Below the pieces are notes generated by a model. The model saw only the letters and a program-made list of their open reading frames with translations, did no database searches and was not told the origin of the DNA. The position numbers and the translations under genes were made by a program. Below, in pieces: positions 33,502 to 47,488 of a stretch of DNA of 64,000 nt (position 1 is its first letter; every line of letters starts with the position of its first letter). The stretch spans positions 2,172,501-2,236,500 of the forward strand of contig CM049404.1 of assembly GCA_026929865.2 (NCBI GenBank), written 5' to 3'. The stretch comes from Hyperoplus lanceolatus (taxonomy: Eukaryota; Chordata; Actinopteri; Uranoscopiformes; Ammodytidae).

Positions 33502-33896
33502 GTAAGAGTTCACACTAAAGCTTGACTTTGTGATAGAAACGCAACACTTGGTTTGCATGTAATGATATGAACTGGCCGCTGCACATGAACACATCAAAAA
33601 AACGATCTTGCAGCTCTGGTCTTTGTTTCCTCGCTATAGCGCTTTTACGAGCAGGGAGGCCAGCACATGGCATTTCACGCCGCGGATTCGTTTCGCATTT
33701 CAGCACAACTTTCTCCTGCAAGCAGCCTCGGTCCGGTTCTGTTTCGTGTGTGTAGTGTTATTGTTAAAGGCGGGTCGGTGCTTCCCTCCACATTCCACAT
33801 GTGTATGGCTATGTGTGTGTGTATGTATGTGCGCGTGTTCGTGCGCGTGTGCTTGCCTGCAGCAGGGCCAGTGCGCTATTCCAAAGCAGCCGATAG

Positions 33897-35598
<1,702 letters not shown>

Positions 35599-35600
35599 TA

Positions 35601-37075
35601 CAGTCATGCCCGAAATTATTCATAACCCTGGCAAATTTTGACTTAAAGTTACTTTTATTCAACCAGCAAGCTTTTTCTTGATTGGAAATGACACAGGCTT
35701 CTCCCAGAAGATAATAAGACCATGTACAAGAGGCATCATTGTGGAAAAAAATATTTTTCAGCTTTTATTTACATTTGAACAAAAAGTGTCATGTCCAAAA
35801 TTATTCATAACCTTCTCAATAATCAATAGAAAAAGCCTTTATTGGCAATCAAACACTTCCTATAATTGCTGGCCAGTTTTTTCGCATGTCTCCATTGGTA
35901 TTTTTGCCCATTCATCTTAAGCAATGAGCTCCAACTCTTTCATTTTGGAGGGTCTCACTGTCATCACCCTGATCTTTAGCTCCCTCCACAGATTCTCAAT
36001 TGGATTCAAGTCAGGACGCTTGGTCACTGTAAAACGTTAATGTGTTTGTCCGCTAACCATTTCTTCACCACTTTTGCTGTGTGTTTTGTGTCGTTGTCGT
36101 ATAATTAAAAAATACAAGCATTGCCGCATTGTGGGAAATCTCAGAGGACGTGGTTGGAAGCCCAAAGTTACACCTGTACTGGCCAGGAGGATAGTGAAAT
36201 CGGTGAAAAATAATCCCAGGATCACCACCAAGGCCACCGTGGTTAATCTTGGTTCTGCTGGAGGCAGCGTCTCAAGGCAGACAATCCAACGGACACTGCA
36301 CACTGCTGGGTTCCTTGGACGCAGAACAAGGAGGATGCCACTTCTCCAGATAAGGCTCACAAAAACCCGCTTGGCTTTTGCAAATGCTCACCTGGACAAA
36401 GAAGAAGTCTTCTGGTCTTCTGTTTCAGGTCAGATGAAACTAAATTACAATTAATTAACCTAATCACAGTAAACGGCTCCATGAAAAAAGAGCAGTATAT
36501 CAAGATTTTTAACAACAACATCAGGCAGCCTGCAGAGAAACTTGGCCTTTGGCTCCATTGGACATTTCAGCAGGACAACAACCCAAAACACACAGCAAAA
36601 GTGGTGAAGAAATGATTAGCGGACAAACACATTAACGTTTTACAGTGGCCAAGCCAGAGTCCTGACTTGAATCCAATTGAGAATCTGTGGAGGGAGTTAA
36701 AGATCAGGGTGATGGCAAGGAGACCCTCCTACCTGAAAGAGTTGGAACTCATTGCTAAAGATGAATGGGCTAAAATACCAATGGAGACATGCGAAAAGCT
36801 GGCAAGCAATTATAGGAAGCGTTTTATTGCCAATAAAGGCTTTTTCTATTGATTATTGAGAAGGTTATGAATAATTTTGGACATGACACGTTTTGTTCAA
36901 ATGTAAATAAAAGCTGCAACATATTTTTTTCCACAATGATGCCTCTTGTACATTGTCTTATTATCTTAAGGGAGAAGCCTGTGTCATTTCCAATCAAGAA
37001 AAAGCTTGCTGGTTGAATAAAAGTAACTTAAAGTCGAAATTTGCCAGGGGTATGAATATATTTCGGGCATGACTG
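35601..37075 (+). mobile_element. Tc1-like transposon with foldback arms
   Basis: A 1475-bp element with CAGTCATGCCCGAAATTATT at the left and its near-reverse complement at the right, flanked by TA (35599-35600 and 37076-37077). The first about 500 bp (35601-36105) are the reverse complement of the last about 500 bp, including transposase C-terminal coding sequence. The original 5' end was therefore replaced by an inverted copy of the 3' end. The N-terminal coding part sits in the middle. Confidence 0.9.
36113..36849 (+). pseudogene. Tc1 transposase, broken
   Basis: The middle codes the helix-turn-helix region (LRGRGWKPKVTPVLARRIVK ... VSRQTIQRTLHTAGFLGRR) and FANAHLDKEEVFWSSV, after which the first-aspartate segment is damaged. 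The next frame has FQQDNNPKHTAK (second aspartate), then an in-frame TGA at 36613-36615. It resumes at [19 protein letters not shown] (glutamate segment) and ends [15 protein letters not shown]. Frameshift, stop and lost N-terminus make it non-functional. Confidence 0.88.
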
Positions 37076-37077
37076 TA

Positions 37078-38069
37078 CATTTGAAGGGGCTGTTCTAGTC
37101 TGTTTTTTGCCGCGTTGACTCGATTAAAAAGTACTGTCAGCAGCTACAACCACCAGATTAGAGAGGTAATGTTTTATTCATTAGTGAACATGTTGTGGTA
37201 TTTTACCACATTGTCTTTGTATTGTATTTGTAATGATCGCTTGTTTTGGCACATAGTGATTCTCCAGCTGTGCTCCCACGTTGTGAGTTCATTCTACACC
37301 CTTGCAATAACACCTTTGGCTGACCACTTCCCTCCCAGGAACCTTCTGTCTCCATGCCTTCAGCGTTCTAAACTTCTGTCTGTCAGCATCACACAGATTA
37401 TCACACTATCATGAATGTGCTGCAAAGCTGGAAGTTGAGCCCATTTGTCTTGAAAGGGACCATCAGTGTGTCACTGTTGTTGTGTTGTGTTCCTTGGTCC
37501 AGGGGTTCCTCTCTCCTCAGTGGGATACAAAGGGCCTTTTTCTGTAATGGGCTGCTTAGCGGAGCACATTGTGCTTAGGAGGGTTGGTTCTCCGCTGAGT
37601 TACAGGCAGGTTGTAAAATGATAACAGATGCACGGTGGGGCCTCAAGGTGCAGCAGTGTTTTCAAATATAAGCTAATTCCAGGCAGTATGGAATACATGT
37701 GTGTGTGTGTGCACAAGTCCAACACACTCACACACACTTTGCTGCTGTTACGTCAAATGTTTCCAGTGTCTTTGTTCAGTTGGCGAAGTTTGGAAGTTGG
37801 TGTTGCCTCAAATTTGCTGAGGGGTTTGTGCAGTGACATCATTACACCATTTAGAGTTTGGACTCAGTTTGTATCATGGGATGTGTTCAAAGTGACTAGA
37901 TGAGCAGACAGTTTACATTCAGTAGCCTTCCTTCCTTAGCCTTTTTCTTAAATGACTGATAAACGCGGGTATTTTTTGATATTATTCATGTAGGTCGAGT
38001 AGGGCTGCAACTAACTGTTACTATTTGTTTTCTAAGTTAATTTATCAGTCGGTATGTCTATACAACGGG
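37078..38069. other. Non-coding stretch
   Basis: AGGGCTGCAACTAAC at 38002 looks like one end of a fish hAT MITE, but I see no partner end. Otherwise nothing is recognised. Confidence 0.4.
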
Positions 38070-38300
38070 CCTGTTTCAGGTAGCTGGTTTTGAGGCAACC
38101 CAGAGTTTGTTCGCTCTGAGTTGGTGGAAACTCTGGGATTTCCGTTTCAGGTAGCAGGTTCAGCGCAACCGAGAGTCAGTTACTGCGGCAACATACGCCG
38201 TGGGTCTAACCTGCTCGGGAGGTGGTTAGACCTACCCTGAGTTTGTTTTCACTTTACGCTGCAGCTCCGACTGAAGAAAGAGTGTCACTGTCACACGCGT
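38070..38300. repeat. MITE fragment with internal duplication
   Basis: TTTCAGGTAGCTGGTT (about 38083) recurs as TTTCAGGTAGCAGGTT (about 38146) with CAACCCAGAGT/CAACCGAGAGT following each. This is one end of a fish DNA element. The other end was not found. Confidence 0.5.
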
Positions 38301-39357
38301 CCCTGTACAGTTTGAAGCAAAATCACTCTATAGAAATCTCCATCAGGATGTTTTTATCATTTCTTGATGATTTTACGTTTGACCGATCATTTATCTGATC
38401 AGTAGCCTTGTTCTCAGCCCTCGGTCCATTCATATAGGCGGCCACCTTACACATCGTGACATGCTCTACATTCAGATTAATAAACCTATTTGTATTGTAT
38501 GTTTTTTAACGTCTGTGCCACTGAACAGATTTATGTCAGGTGGATTCATGTAACGCTGCGGCTGCACGCGATCGTTGTAGTTCACTTGTGCGATCCTAAA
38601 GTCACAGACAAGCCTCGGTAAATAGCCTAATATGAATATAAAAATTATATAATGATTTAAACTGTGATCACTTGAGGAAAATGGATCTGGTAATAAATCA
38701 ATCAGGCTCTTCAATGGAAACTGTCACCTAATGTGTCTTGACGTTAATGTATTTCACTCCCCATTTAAAAGAAGCGACAGTCTGTTCTGTTTACTGCACA
38801 GTAGGCTTTAGGCACTGTCAGCAATGCTGTGCCGCGCCAGCTTTATTACTTTACAGCTGATATGCGTAACTTTTTAAAATAGACCATGGCTTCTCATACG
38901 GAAGCGAAATGATTATGACTAGGTGGTAGCACTGGTGCTAGCAAGCAAAAAAAAATCAGTAGCACAAAAACAAATTCGGTAGCACACAAAGTATGATCGA
39001 AAACTTGCATAACCTTAACCCTTGCATTTCACTCTAATTACCTGTCATCTTGATCTCATTTGAGATTCTCAATTAATATTATATCCTAGTGTGTGCAGTA
39101 ATAATTGTAAAAAAATGAATAGGGGTGCACTGATTGCAATTTAGACAAAAGAATAACCTGCCAATTGCAATTTTTTGCTGATTCAGAATTATTTCTCCCC
39201 ACAAAACTATAAAAATAATATCTATATCGATATATTTTTTTGTACATATAATTATTATATTAATAATAATACTTTTTTTTGAAAATGTCCTTCTGTTAAT
39301 TAAAACCAAACTTTAAAACATTAAACATAGCCTATTAAATAAATAAATAAGTATACA

Positions 39358-41403
39358 CAGGGCTGTACAGTGCGACAGTTTTGATTGCATTTGCTACTGA
39401 AATTGATCACGTGCGATGATGAATACAAATCCATTCGCACTCGTGCGACAGCTTGCTAATGAGGAGAGGCTGTCTTTGAAACACAGAGGAGCGCTGCACA
39501 ACACTGCTTAGAGGGCTCTACATTAACACTGCGGGTAAATGAGTCTTAGGCAAGTAAGTTATTGAGTCCACCCTCCACTTTGGCTGGTGAAAGATATGTG
39601 TCCTCGGGATCTGTGCTCGTGCAGCGATTCTAGGTAAAAAACTTCACCTACGGCAATTATCGGAACGGCACATTACCGCAGTTAAGTTAGCGCGTGTACA
39701 AACAGAACACTTCCTGTGCGCCTTCACATTAAAAGTCTGTTACTATCCAAACGTGAGTTGACTTTTATTTTGAAGCCTGTAAGAACAGGAAGTTAGCACT
39801 TTTTTCTAGCTTGAAAGGCAACTCATTCAGGGGCACTTTACACTGTGAAAACGTGACAGTTTTCCAGTTTTTGGTTTAAAAAAAAACCCCGTTCAGACAC
39901 AATTTATCTGACATCTTCACCCGTACACATGTTTTCAGAGGAAACGGGCCGAAATCGCTGTAGTAGCAGTGTAGCAGCCATGCCAAGCCAATAGTCAGCG
40001 GTGACACAGCCTAGTAGATAGCTCTTCCGGTACAATTTGATGCATAAAACCTTACTGTAACCGAAAATTAATGCCACTAACGTTCATAAAGCGGTTGGTG
40101 TAAGCTTGGGGTTACAAGTATTGTGAAAGACAAGCTTTCTGTCCTCTTATTTCACCACATTAAACTCGTAAAAACAGAAGACTTGCTGATAGTGAAGGGG
40201 CTTCGTGAGCGGATACCTTCCTGTTAGTCGTACTTCAAAATAAAAGTCAACTCACGTGTGTCCAGTGAAATGCTATTAATGTTTAGCCAGTGAAATGCTT
40301 TTACTGTGAAGCCGTAGCCTTAATGCTCCTTTTGTTGAACAGTAACTTAACCGCTGCGCGCTGAACTATGGATAGTGTTTTTTAATGTAGAGAGAGCCGT
40401 GTCCCTGCCCTGGCATAGAAGCTACACACGTTTATTTGGCTAGAAAAACCCGCAGAGCACAAATCTTTCCCCAGACAAAGTGGCCGGTGGTCTCAATAAC
40501 TTACTAATCGCTTAGACTAAATTGGCGAGTGTTAGGCTATATTTTAGCCCTGCACGTCACTCTCCACTGATCACAGTGATGGTGCCTTGGAGACACCGTT
40601 CATGTTGTCTTCTAACTTTATAACTCGGTTGTGTTGTGGGTATTTTGACAGCAAATGTTATAGACTACGCATGTGTGAGGGTGGTGCCGTGACGTCAGCG
40701 TTATCAGGGGAAATGGTTTCGGTGTTTACAGGAAACCAAAACCGTTAAGTTTTCCAAAAAATCCTCCCTGGGAGGTGATCTCAAAAACCTGCGGTTTCAT
40801 GCCTGCGTTTGCTGTTTTCCTGTAAATTATATAGTGCAACCGCGGGAATTTTTCCGCGTTTGCACCGTTTCGTGTTGTCGTGTAAAGTGCCCCTCAGCTG
40901 CAGCGAGCAGTCAACAGTAGCCTAGTCTATTTAAACAAAGTTTAAATAGGCCACTGAAAAGCTACTCCCAACCTATTATTTACTATTTTTGCTCCCAACA
41001 CATTCACAACAACCTTTTCAATTTATCCTAAATTGTACCAATATGTATACTTATTTATTTAATAGGCTATGTTTAATGTTTTAAAGTTTGGTTTTAATTA
41101 ACAGAAGAACATTATAATAATAATAATAATTCTGAATCAGCAAAAAATTGCAATGGGCAGGTTAGATTTTTTTTTCCTAAATTGTGCACCCCTATTCATT
41201 TTTCCATAATTATTACTGCACACACTAGGATATAATATTAATTGAGAATCTCAAATGAGACCAAGATGACATGCTCAAAGGTGATTAGAGCAAAATGCAA
41301 GGGTTAAGGTTATGCAAGTTTTCGATCATACTTTGTGTGCTACTGAATTTTTTTGCTTGCTAGCACCAGTGCTACCACCTAAAAAAATAAGCGTACAGCC
41401 CTG
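39358..41403. mobile_element. hAT-like element, inserted copy
   Basis: Ends CAGGGCTGTAC and GTACAGCCCTG (11-bp inverted repeat), flanked by ATACA (39353-39357 and 41404-41408). It carries CTTCCTGTGCGCCTTCACAT and GACTTTTATTTTGAAGCC, also found in the host copy in reverse. It is itself interrupted by a PIF-like MITE. No transposase frame survives. Confidence 0.88.
39830..40893. mobile_element. PIF/Harbinger-like MITE, level three of a nest
   Basis: Ends GGGGCACTTTACACTGTGAA and (reverse complement) GGGGCACTTTACACGACAAC, flanked by a 3-bp duplication TCA (39827-39829 and 40894-40896). The host arm near 41520 has the uninterrupted target, confirming the site. It contains a second CTTCAAAATAAAAGTCAA motif at about 40237. 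Confidence 0.88.
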
Positions 41404-42120
41404 ATACATATTGGTACTATTTAGGATAAATTAAATAGGTTGTTGTGAATGTGTTGGGAGTAGTTCTTCAGTGGCTTATTTCAAAAGTTGTTTTAATAGA
41501 CTACTGTTGACTGCTCTCTGGAGCTGAAGGAGTTGCCTTTTGAGCTAGAGCACTGCAGGGCTGTGAAGCACTAACTTCCTGTTCTTACCGGGTTCAAAAT
41601 AAAAGTCAACTCATGTTTGGCTAGTAACAGGCTTTTAATGTGAAGGCGCACAGGAAATGCTATGTCCGGTTATTGCCTAAGACTACATTTACCCGCATTG
41701 GGAGAGTGTTAATGTAGAGCCCTCTAAGCAGTGTTGTGCAGTGCACCTCTGTGTCTCAAAGAGACAGCATCTGCTCATTAGCAAGCTGTCGCACTAGTGC
41801 GAGTGGACTTGTATTCATCATCGCACGTGATCAATTTCTGTAGCAAATGCGATCAAAACTGTCGCACTGTACAGCCCTGATACATTAGTAGGGGTGTACA
41901 TGTGTACACGTTAGGCAATTGATTCTACTTTCAGATGGTCTAATCATGTTCAATATGGAAGGCACAAGGATGTTATTTGCACCCTCCCGAGACGTTTCAA
42001 ATTTGTGTGTCTATCTGTCCACCAATGGCTCTGGAGGCCTAAGTACAAAGTATACGGGTGCTTTTCTCTCTTCCGTTGTGTTTTTTGTTAATTTGTATAA
42101 ATATGACTTTTACTAAAGGT

Positions 42121-43332
42121 GCCTCCATAGGCGATCCTATCGTCATGGGAAAAAAACAATCGTTATCCATCCCTTTAATCGCTGATGGTCAAGCAACACA
42201 AAGTACTAGGGGTAATAATGGATGACAAGTTAAGTTGGAAACCACAAGTTAGCCATCTTAGGGGCAAAATAGCCAGGAGTATTTCTATACTTTGGAAATC
42301 ACAATATTTTTTCAATCAAAAGGCCTTAACTGTATTATATTGGACTTTAGTTTCCCCACATCTGTGTTACTGTGTTGAGGTGTGGGGAAACACTTACAAA
42401 GGTAAATTGCCCCCATTGGAGATCCTTCAAAAAAGAGCAATAAGAATAATATATCAAGCAACTTACAGGGCACACACTAATAACTTCTTTATTGATGGTA
42501 GAATTCTCAAATTACGGGACATAGTAAGTTACCACACCGTTCAAATGATGTACAAGGCTTAAAAAAAAAGCCTTCCTGTCAGTTTACAAGCAATGTTTGA
42601 AGAAAGAGGAGTCTCGCATGATTTAAGAAGAAAAAGAAGATTTACAGAGAAAAATATACGGACCACACTTAAATCATTTTCGATTTCTGTAAAGGGTATT
42701 AAATTATGGAATGACTTGAGGAAGATATCACAGGGAGTTGCAGTTTAAGAATTTTCAAAAAAATGTATGTCTCTAAAATTATGGAAAATTATAGACTGAA
42801 AGCAGAACACTAGGATGCGGATAAAAGGTGGATAGCACTATCATAACATTATTGTAAAAGAGAGGTCAGCAGAATGACTTGTTTGGGTTTGAATACTTTT
42901 GCAGTTGTGTTTAGACTACCAGATAATGACATTGAAAAGGCCACAATAAAAGGGCAAAACAAACTCTGCATTGTACAGAAAATCAGAAATGAGCAGAACT
43001 GATCTTAAAAGCTGAAGCAAGTGGATTAATCATGGAACTGCTAAATTGGTCTCTAAATGCCATTGAATTGTGTGTTTTCTTCCTTTTTATTTTTTATTCT
43101 TTCTTTCTTTTATTTTTGACTTTTTATTTTTTTAATCTTTTATTTTCTTTTCTGTGATCAGTAAATGTGTATCTGATTTTGAATCTGATGAAAGTGGGGG
43201 CGGGACTCGATAAGCCTTAGGCTTCTTCCGTCACCCTTCGGACAACACTATTTAAGATTTATGATGTGAAAGAGATAATTGTGTATTGTGTGGGATTGTC
43301 CGAAAGAAAAATAAATAAATAAATAAATAAAC
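42121..43332 (+). mobile_element. LINE 3' fragment ending in (AAAT)n
   Basis: A reverse-transcriptase C-terminal frame is followed by about 500 bp of 3' untranslated sequence and a terminal (AAAT)n tail at 43303-43332. Strongly 5'-truncated, as is usual for LINE copies. Confidence 0.75.
42185..42797 (+). pseudogene. LINE reverse transcriptase C-terminal part
   Basis: The frame 42185-42562 includes LGVIMDDKLSWKPQVSHLRG, VSPHLCYCVEVWGNTYKGKL and ILQKRAIRIIYQATYRAHTN, typical of the region after the catalytic palm in jockey/L2-type LINE reverse transcriptases. After a frameshift at about 42562 (A run) it continues FLPVSLQAMFEERGVSHDLR and SFSISVKGIKLWNDLRKISQ, with a further stop near 42745. 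The catalytic YADD part is not present. Confidence 0.85.
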
Positions 43333-43932
43333 GTTCCGATTGCCAATCGGAAAAAACAAACGTAGTACACGTGTAACTGGTGAGTTAATCATAACCGCTT
43401 AGGATAAAATCAATAAAGTTTAAAACATATGATTTCAATGTGTTCAGGAGACATGCATTCATTAATCTCACATCACAAATGACACCAACTATTAGAGATG
43501 ATTAAAACTGGTCTGCAGAATCTGTCTGCCCCGCTCAGTGTCAGCCAGCATCTCTGCATCACTCCACGTCAGTGTCGTAAAGTAACTCACTGTCACAAAG
43601 TTTGCTTTCTAATCTAGTATCTGAAATTTCCTGAAAGTGAGATTTGGCTTTTCTTTTTTGCTCTTGGCCCGGGACTCATACTCACTGTCTGTAATTGTGT
43701 AGAACGTAATGGATTCTTCACTGAACAGCTGTGGCTCTGAAGTCACACCCCCTAATGCATTGCCTGTATCTCGTCTGCACCCCCCCACCAACTAAAATAA
43801 AATAAAATAATAATTAAATATTGCTAATTTCTAATACAGAATTTGCTGACGTCACGGTTAACCGTGTAGGCTACACAAAAAAAATATTTGTCACGTAACC
43901 GTTTAGACATTTTTGTAAACGTTCACACCCCA

Positions 43933-44881
43933 AGTTGGTTCTTATTACTGCTTCAGGTCTTTGTGAAATATTAGGAACAGTACTAGTAAGTGTAGTGATG
44001 GATGCTAGCTTTGGACATATGGAATGATGCTGTTGTGTGTGTCTACTATGATTGTATGAGAGTATGGATGTCCCGCAGTGATTTAGTTAAATTTGGCTCT
44101 TGCTGTGTCACTGGTTTGGCCAGCTCTTGTCCTGTATTAACGCTGTAAACCTGTTTTCATGGAGTGCAAATAAATATTTAGATACTGATTGCAGTGTAAC
44201 CTACTGTGTTTTCAGATTGAGATGATCCCTGGTCAGTGGCCATAGACAGAGGCTAAAAGGCTTAGTGTAAAGTATGGCTGGCAGGATGACGGTATTATAC
44301 CGTTGTGGTAGAAATGTGTCTTACGGGAGAGATTTTACAAAACTGTTTAAACCGTGGAGAAAAAAAGTTCATCTTGCGGGAGGCAGCTGTCCCTCTGAGT
44401 CCCTAAGGCTACACTACAGTTACACCGCCACGCCACACGGGGCACTGCAGCAGAGTGTTTTGATGCATGACAGCTTCACTTCCTTCAAAAGGAGAGGCCT
44501 CACCTGTTTAGTTCAAGTTAAATTTAGTGTGTTTGAAGCATTGTCAGCATACTGTGGCTGTAGAGAAATTGATATTGAATTGTCAGGATTTAACCTTGTA
44601 CTGTTTCTTGAGAATAGTTTCCCGTTTCTTGAGATAAACTTTGAGAAACAGGGCCCTGGCTTATCCTGTGAGTCGAACTGTGTAACTGGTAACTGTGTAG
44701 CCGTGGCCTGGTTCGTATAAACAAGTGCTTGTATTCCGTAAACAGGCAGGCTCATCAAGCTTGGGAGGCTGATGATGACATCGACAAATCAATCGACTTA
44801 CTTTGCCCCCTTTTTTCCCTCCCACGGCAGAGGTTGAAGTGGTGAAAACAAGTGAAAACTGCGCTTTTCCTTTAGGCATCA
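43933..44881. other. Non-coding stretch
   Basis: The 148-codon frame at 44274-44720 has no recognisable domain and no gene-like context. I do not call it. Confidence 0.4.
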
Positions 44882-46136
44882 GGGGCCTCATTTATAACGG
44901 TTTGCGCATAAACCATCCTAAAACATTGCGTCCGCACAAAGCCAAAAATGTGCTGCGAAAAAAAAAAAATCAGATTTATAAAACTGTGCGGCGCACACTT
45001 GCATGCAATCTTCCCTTTATAATTACCCACCTGCGGTGAATTGTGAGCAGACGATCTCCACCCTGTGTCCTCCCACTTCACCTCCCAGTTTCATCCCACA
45101 ATCTACCATACATGGCGAATGCTAAATAGCTCCTGAATATGATGACGCTCTTAATAAGCACGGAATTTTGACTGACATGAGGAAAAAAGGGAGGCAACCG
45201 GCCGCAAAGAAAGCGGCTGGGAAGGAAGAAAGCCTGTGACGTGCATGTGCTGCAGTAACTGTCACACAAACACGCGCGCTTATCACATAACATGATTGGC
45301 ACAGTCGTTATAGTCTTTGTAAAGCAGTTTCGCCCACCTTTGTGCTGTATGCAATATCACGTATTAGCGTAGGCTACCTGTATTACTATATGTAGGCCTA
45401 TATAAAATGGTGTGACAAGTGAAATAATGCCTATATTCTATTCGAGAGCATTGTTTATCTCCCGTGAGATCCACACATTTCCAACAACGTCAGATTATAG
45501 TTATATCTTCCAAGGTGAATTGTTATGGGAAAGAGATGCGTGTAATGATTTGCTAAATTCATAACATGATTTTACCTAACGAAATATACAGTTTTAATTA
45601 ATATCTGTTGGCCTTAACTTTGTACAAAACTACTTTTTACACACCTCTTAAAATTTGCTCTCCCGCTGGCCACTCACAGAAACACCTCCCGACGTATAGG
45701 ATATTATTATAAAGTAGCGCTATAAGATTCAACGTATAAGATATAACCAAAACATGTAGACCCAGGCTACTTGATAAGTAATTCAACCTACATCACAACT
45801 GCATGCCATAGACTACAGTAGCCATATATTCGCAACTATAGGTAAGCTTATACATTTTATTGACTAAATATATTGGGTGACAAGCATCATTTGTCTGGGT
45901 TTTTCTGATGACTGAGCTTTATTTCGTGGTGTTGCCATTGAGTGTCGCTGATTCCCCGAGTCAGGAAAACCTTGCGGTAGCTCTACGCATGGTCGAAAGT
46001 TGGCGTGGGAATACGCACACTACTCCGCAAAGAATGTTTTTATAAATACCAACATTTGTCACCGCACATTTTTCTGCACATTTCTGTCCGTCTACGCAAG
46101 GTTTTCGTGCGCCGCAAGCTTTATAAATGAGGCCCC
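44882..46136. mobile_element. MITE with GGGGCCTCATTTATAA ends
   Basis: Left GGGGCCTCATTTATAACGGT; right end as reverse complement GGGGCCTCATTTATAAAGCT. Subterminal motifs TTTGCGC/TGCGGCGCA recur in both halves. Length 1255 bp. This terminus is common in fish genomes. The target duplication is not evident. Confidence 0.82.
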
Positions 46137-46442
46137 AGAGCTGCCGCCGTTATGATACAGTATAATCAAAGCCCTAATGGTAATACAAATGAGATGCTTT
46201 TTTTAATGCTGCCCATGCTTAGCAGGTGATTGTAATTTTGTCGGCTGTAGACAGAAACTAACGGAGGGGAAGGGCTCAGTGTACAGTCCCTTTAGTCGCA
46301 CAGGAGGCTCGAGACATACAAACAGATCGCATACAAACAGATCGCGGAAGACTTTCCCATCGACATCTCTAACCGGGAGAATATCCCCGGTTATTATCTT
46401 AGCCTCAAACCACAGAGTTCTTTTGTGCGGCGGCTCACTCGC
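46137..46442. other. Non-coding stretch
   Basis: Contains a short tandem duplication ACAAACAGATCGC (46319 and 46334). Otherwise nothing is recognised. Confidence 0.4.
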
Positions 46443-46890
46443 TCACTGGCGAGATCTCACAGTCAGTGAAATCTGACTTAATATTAAAGAATTTCTTAAA
46501 CTCAACTGGGAATCCATCGGGGCCGGGTGTTTTATTGTTTTGCATAGCTTTGATAGATGATTTAATTTCTTCCAAATGCAAAGGTACATCAAGCTCATTA
46601 GCAGTAGGATCAACTTTGGGGATATCAAGATTCTGGAGGAAAGCAGTCATTTCTGTCGTGTCTGATGATGATTCTGATTCATAAAGGGAGAAATAGAAAT
46701 CCCTAAAGGTGTCATTTATAGAAGTGGGATCAGAGACAAGTGCGCCAGAGGAATCTTTAATTTGTGGAATTATTCGAGAAGTAGTTTGACGTTTCAATTG
46801 ATGAGCCAGGAGCCTACTCACCGTGCTCATAATAAGTTGCACGAGAACGTAGTAAAAGTCGCTCATCGTCGCTTGTTGTAAGGAGGTCCA
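46443..46890 (-). pseudogene. L1-type LINE ORF2 fragment
   Basis: On the minus strand: LLAHQLKRQTTSRIIPQIKD, then DPTSINDTFRDFYFSLYESE, IPKVDPTANELDVPLHLEEI and SIKAMQNNKTPGPDGFPVEF, the linker and fingers region just before the reverse transcriptase core of L1-clade ORF2. Upstream of a frameshift the codons give SRATYYEHGE, which also fits. It is cut at 46890 by a DNA transposon and stops before the catalytic core. Confidence 0.85.
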
Positions 46891-47451
46891 CAGGGTTTTT
46901 CCTGGCTCAGAATGGGCCTTGGGGGGTCAGTACGCGGACCGATTCTTTTGGGGTTGCAACTATGTGTAACAGTAAAGGCAAAACGTTTGTGTATTTTAAG
47001 AGGGGTGTGGGGTTAGGAGAGGTGTGTTTCTGTCCAGCTATAGAGCATTTCAGTTAGCCTGTCAATCACTATGTTACCATCGAGCTTACTGACTTATAAA
47101 ATCACAATAAAGAACCTGTAGATATGAAGTCAAAATACTAATGATGACTATCTAGGCCTATTAATAATGTAATTGTTTCTAATTGATCTACACTATCAAA
47201 ATTGCAAGAAGGTAGGGCTGCTTGATTATAAAAAAAAAATCATAATCATGATTATTTTAATTGACATTGTGTAATCACGATTATTAAAGACAGTTAATCA
47301 TTGATTTAAGAACATCATTCATTTATTTAACTTTTAACAAGGTTGTTTCTATTAACACTAGGGCTGGCCCGAATTATTCGAATATTCGAATACTTGTTCG
47401 GAAAATTAGTATTCGGAGCTTAAATTAGTATTCAGAGCTTCGTTTTTTAAA

Positions 47452-47488
<37 letters not shown>

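Larger units (their letters stand above)
32040..33510. other. CpG-richer region
   Basis: CpG dinucleotides are visibly more frequent than in flanking sequence (for example around 32330-32580 and 33220-33280). This fits a CpG-associated gene start. The island has not been scored numerically. Confidence 0.45.
38922..41879. mobile_element. hAT-like host element split by an inverted copy
   Basis: Two pieces, 38922-39357 and 41404-41879, are the halves of one element. The right end is GTACAGCCCTG at 41869-41879; the outer left terminus is eroded before AGGTGGTAGCACTGGTG. Joining the pieces across the 5-bp duplication ATACA restores AAGTATACATATTGG, the sequence found uninterrupted in the inserted copy. 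The insert belongs to the same family in opposite orientation. Confidence 0.85.
41889..43932. mobile_element. Possible MITE with GGGGTGT ends, split by LINE
   Basis: Left AGGGGTGTACATGTGTACAC; right end as reverse complement GGGGTGTGAACGTTTACAAA. Similarity is limited to a few bases and no target duplication is visible. A LINE fragment lies between. Confidence 0.3.

Noticed and set aside
44274-44720. 148-codon frame as a possible gene
   Set aside because: No recognisable motif, no splice or promoter context, and it overlaps repeat-like sequence.
46319-46350. Short repeated ACAAACAGATCGC as a CRISPR-like array
   Set aside because: Only two adjacent units without spacers, in a vertebrate genome.
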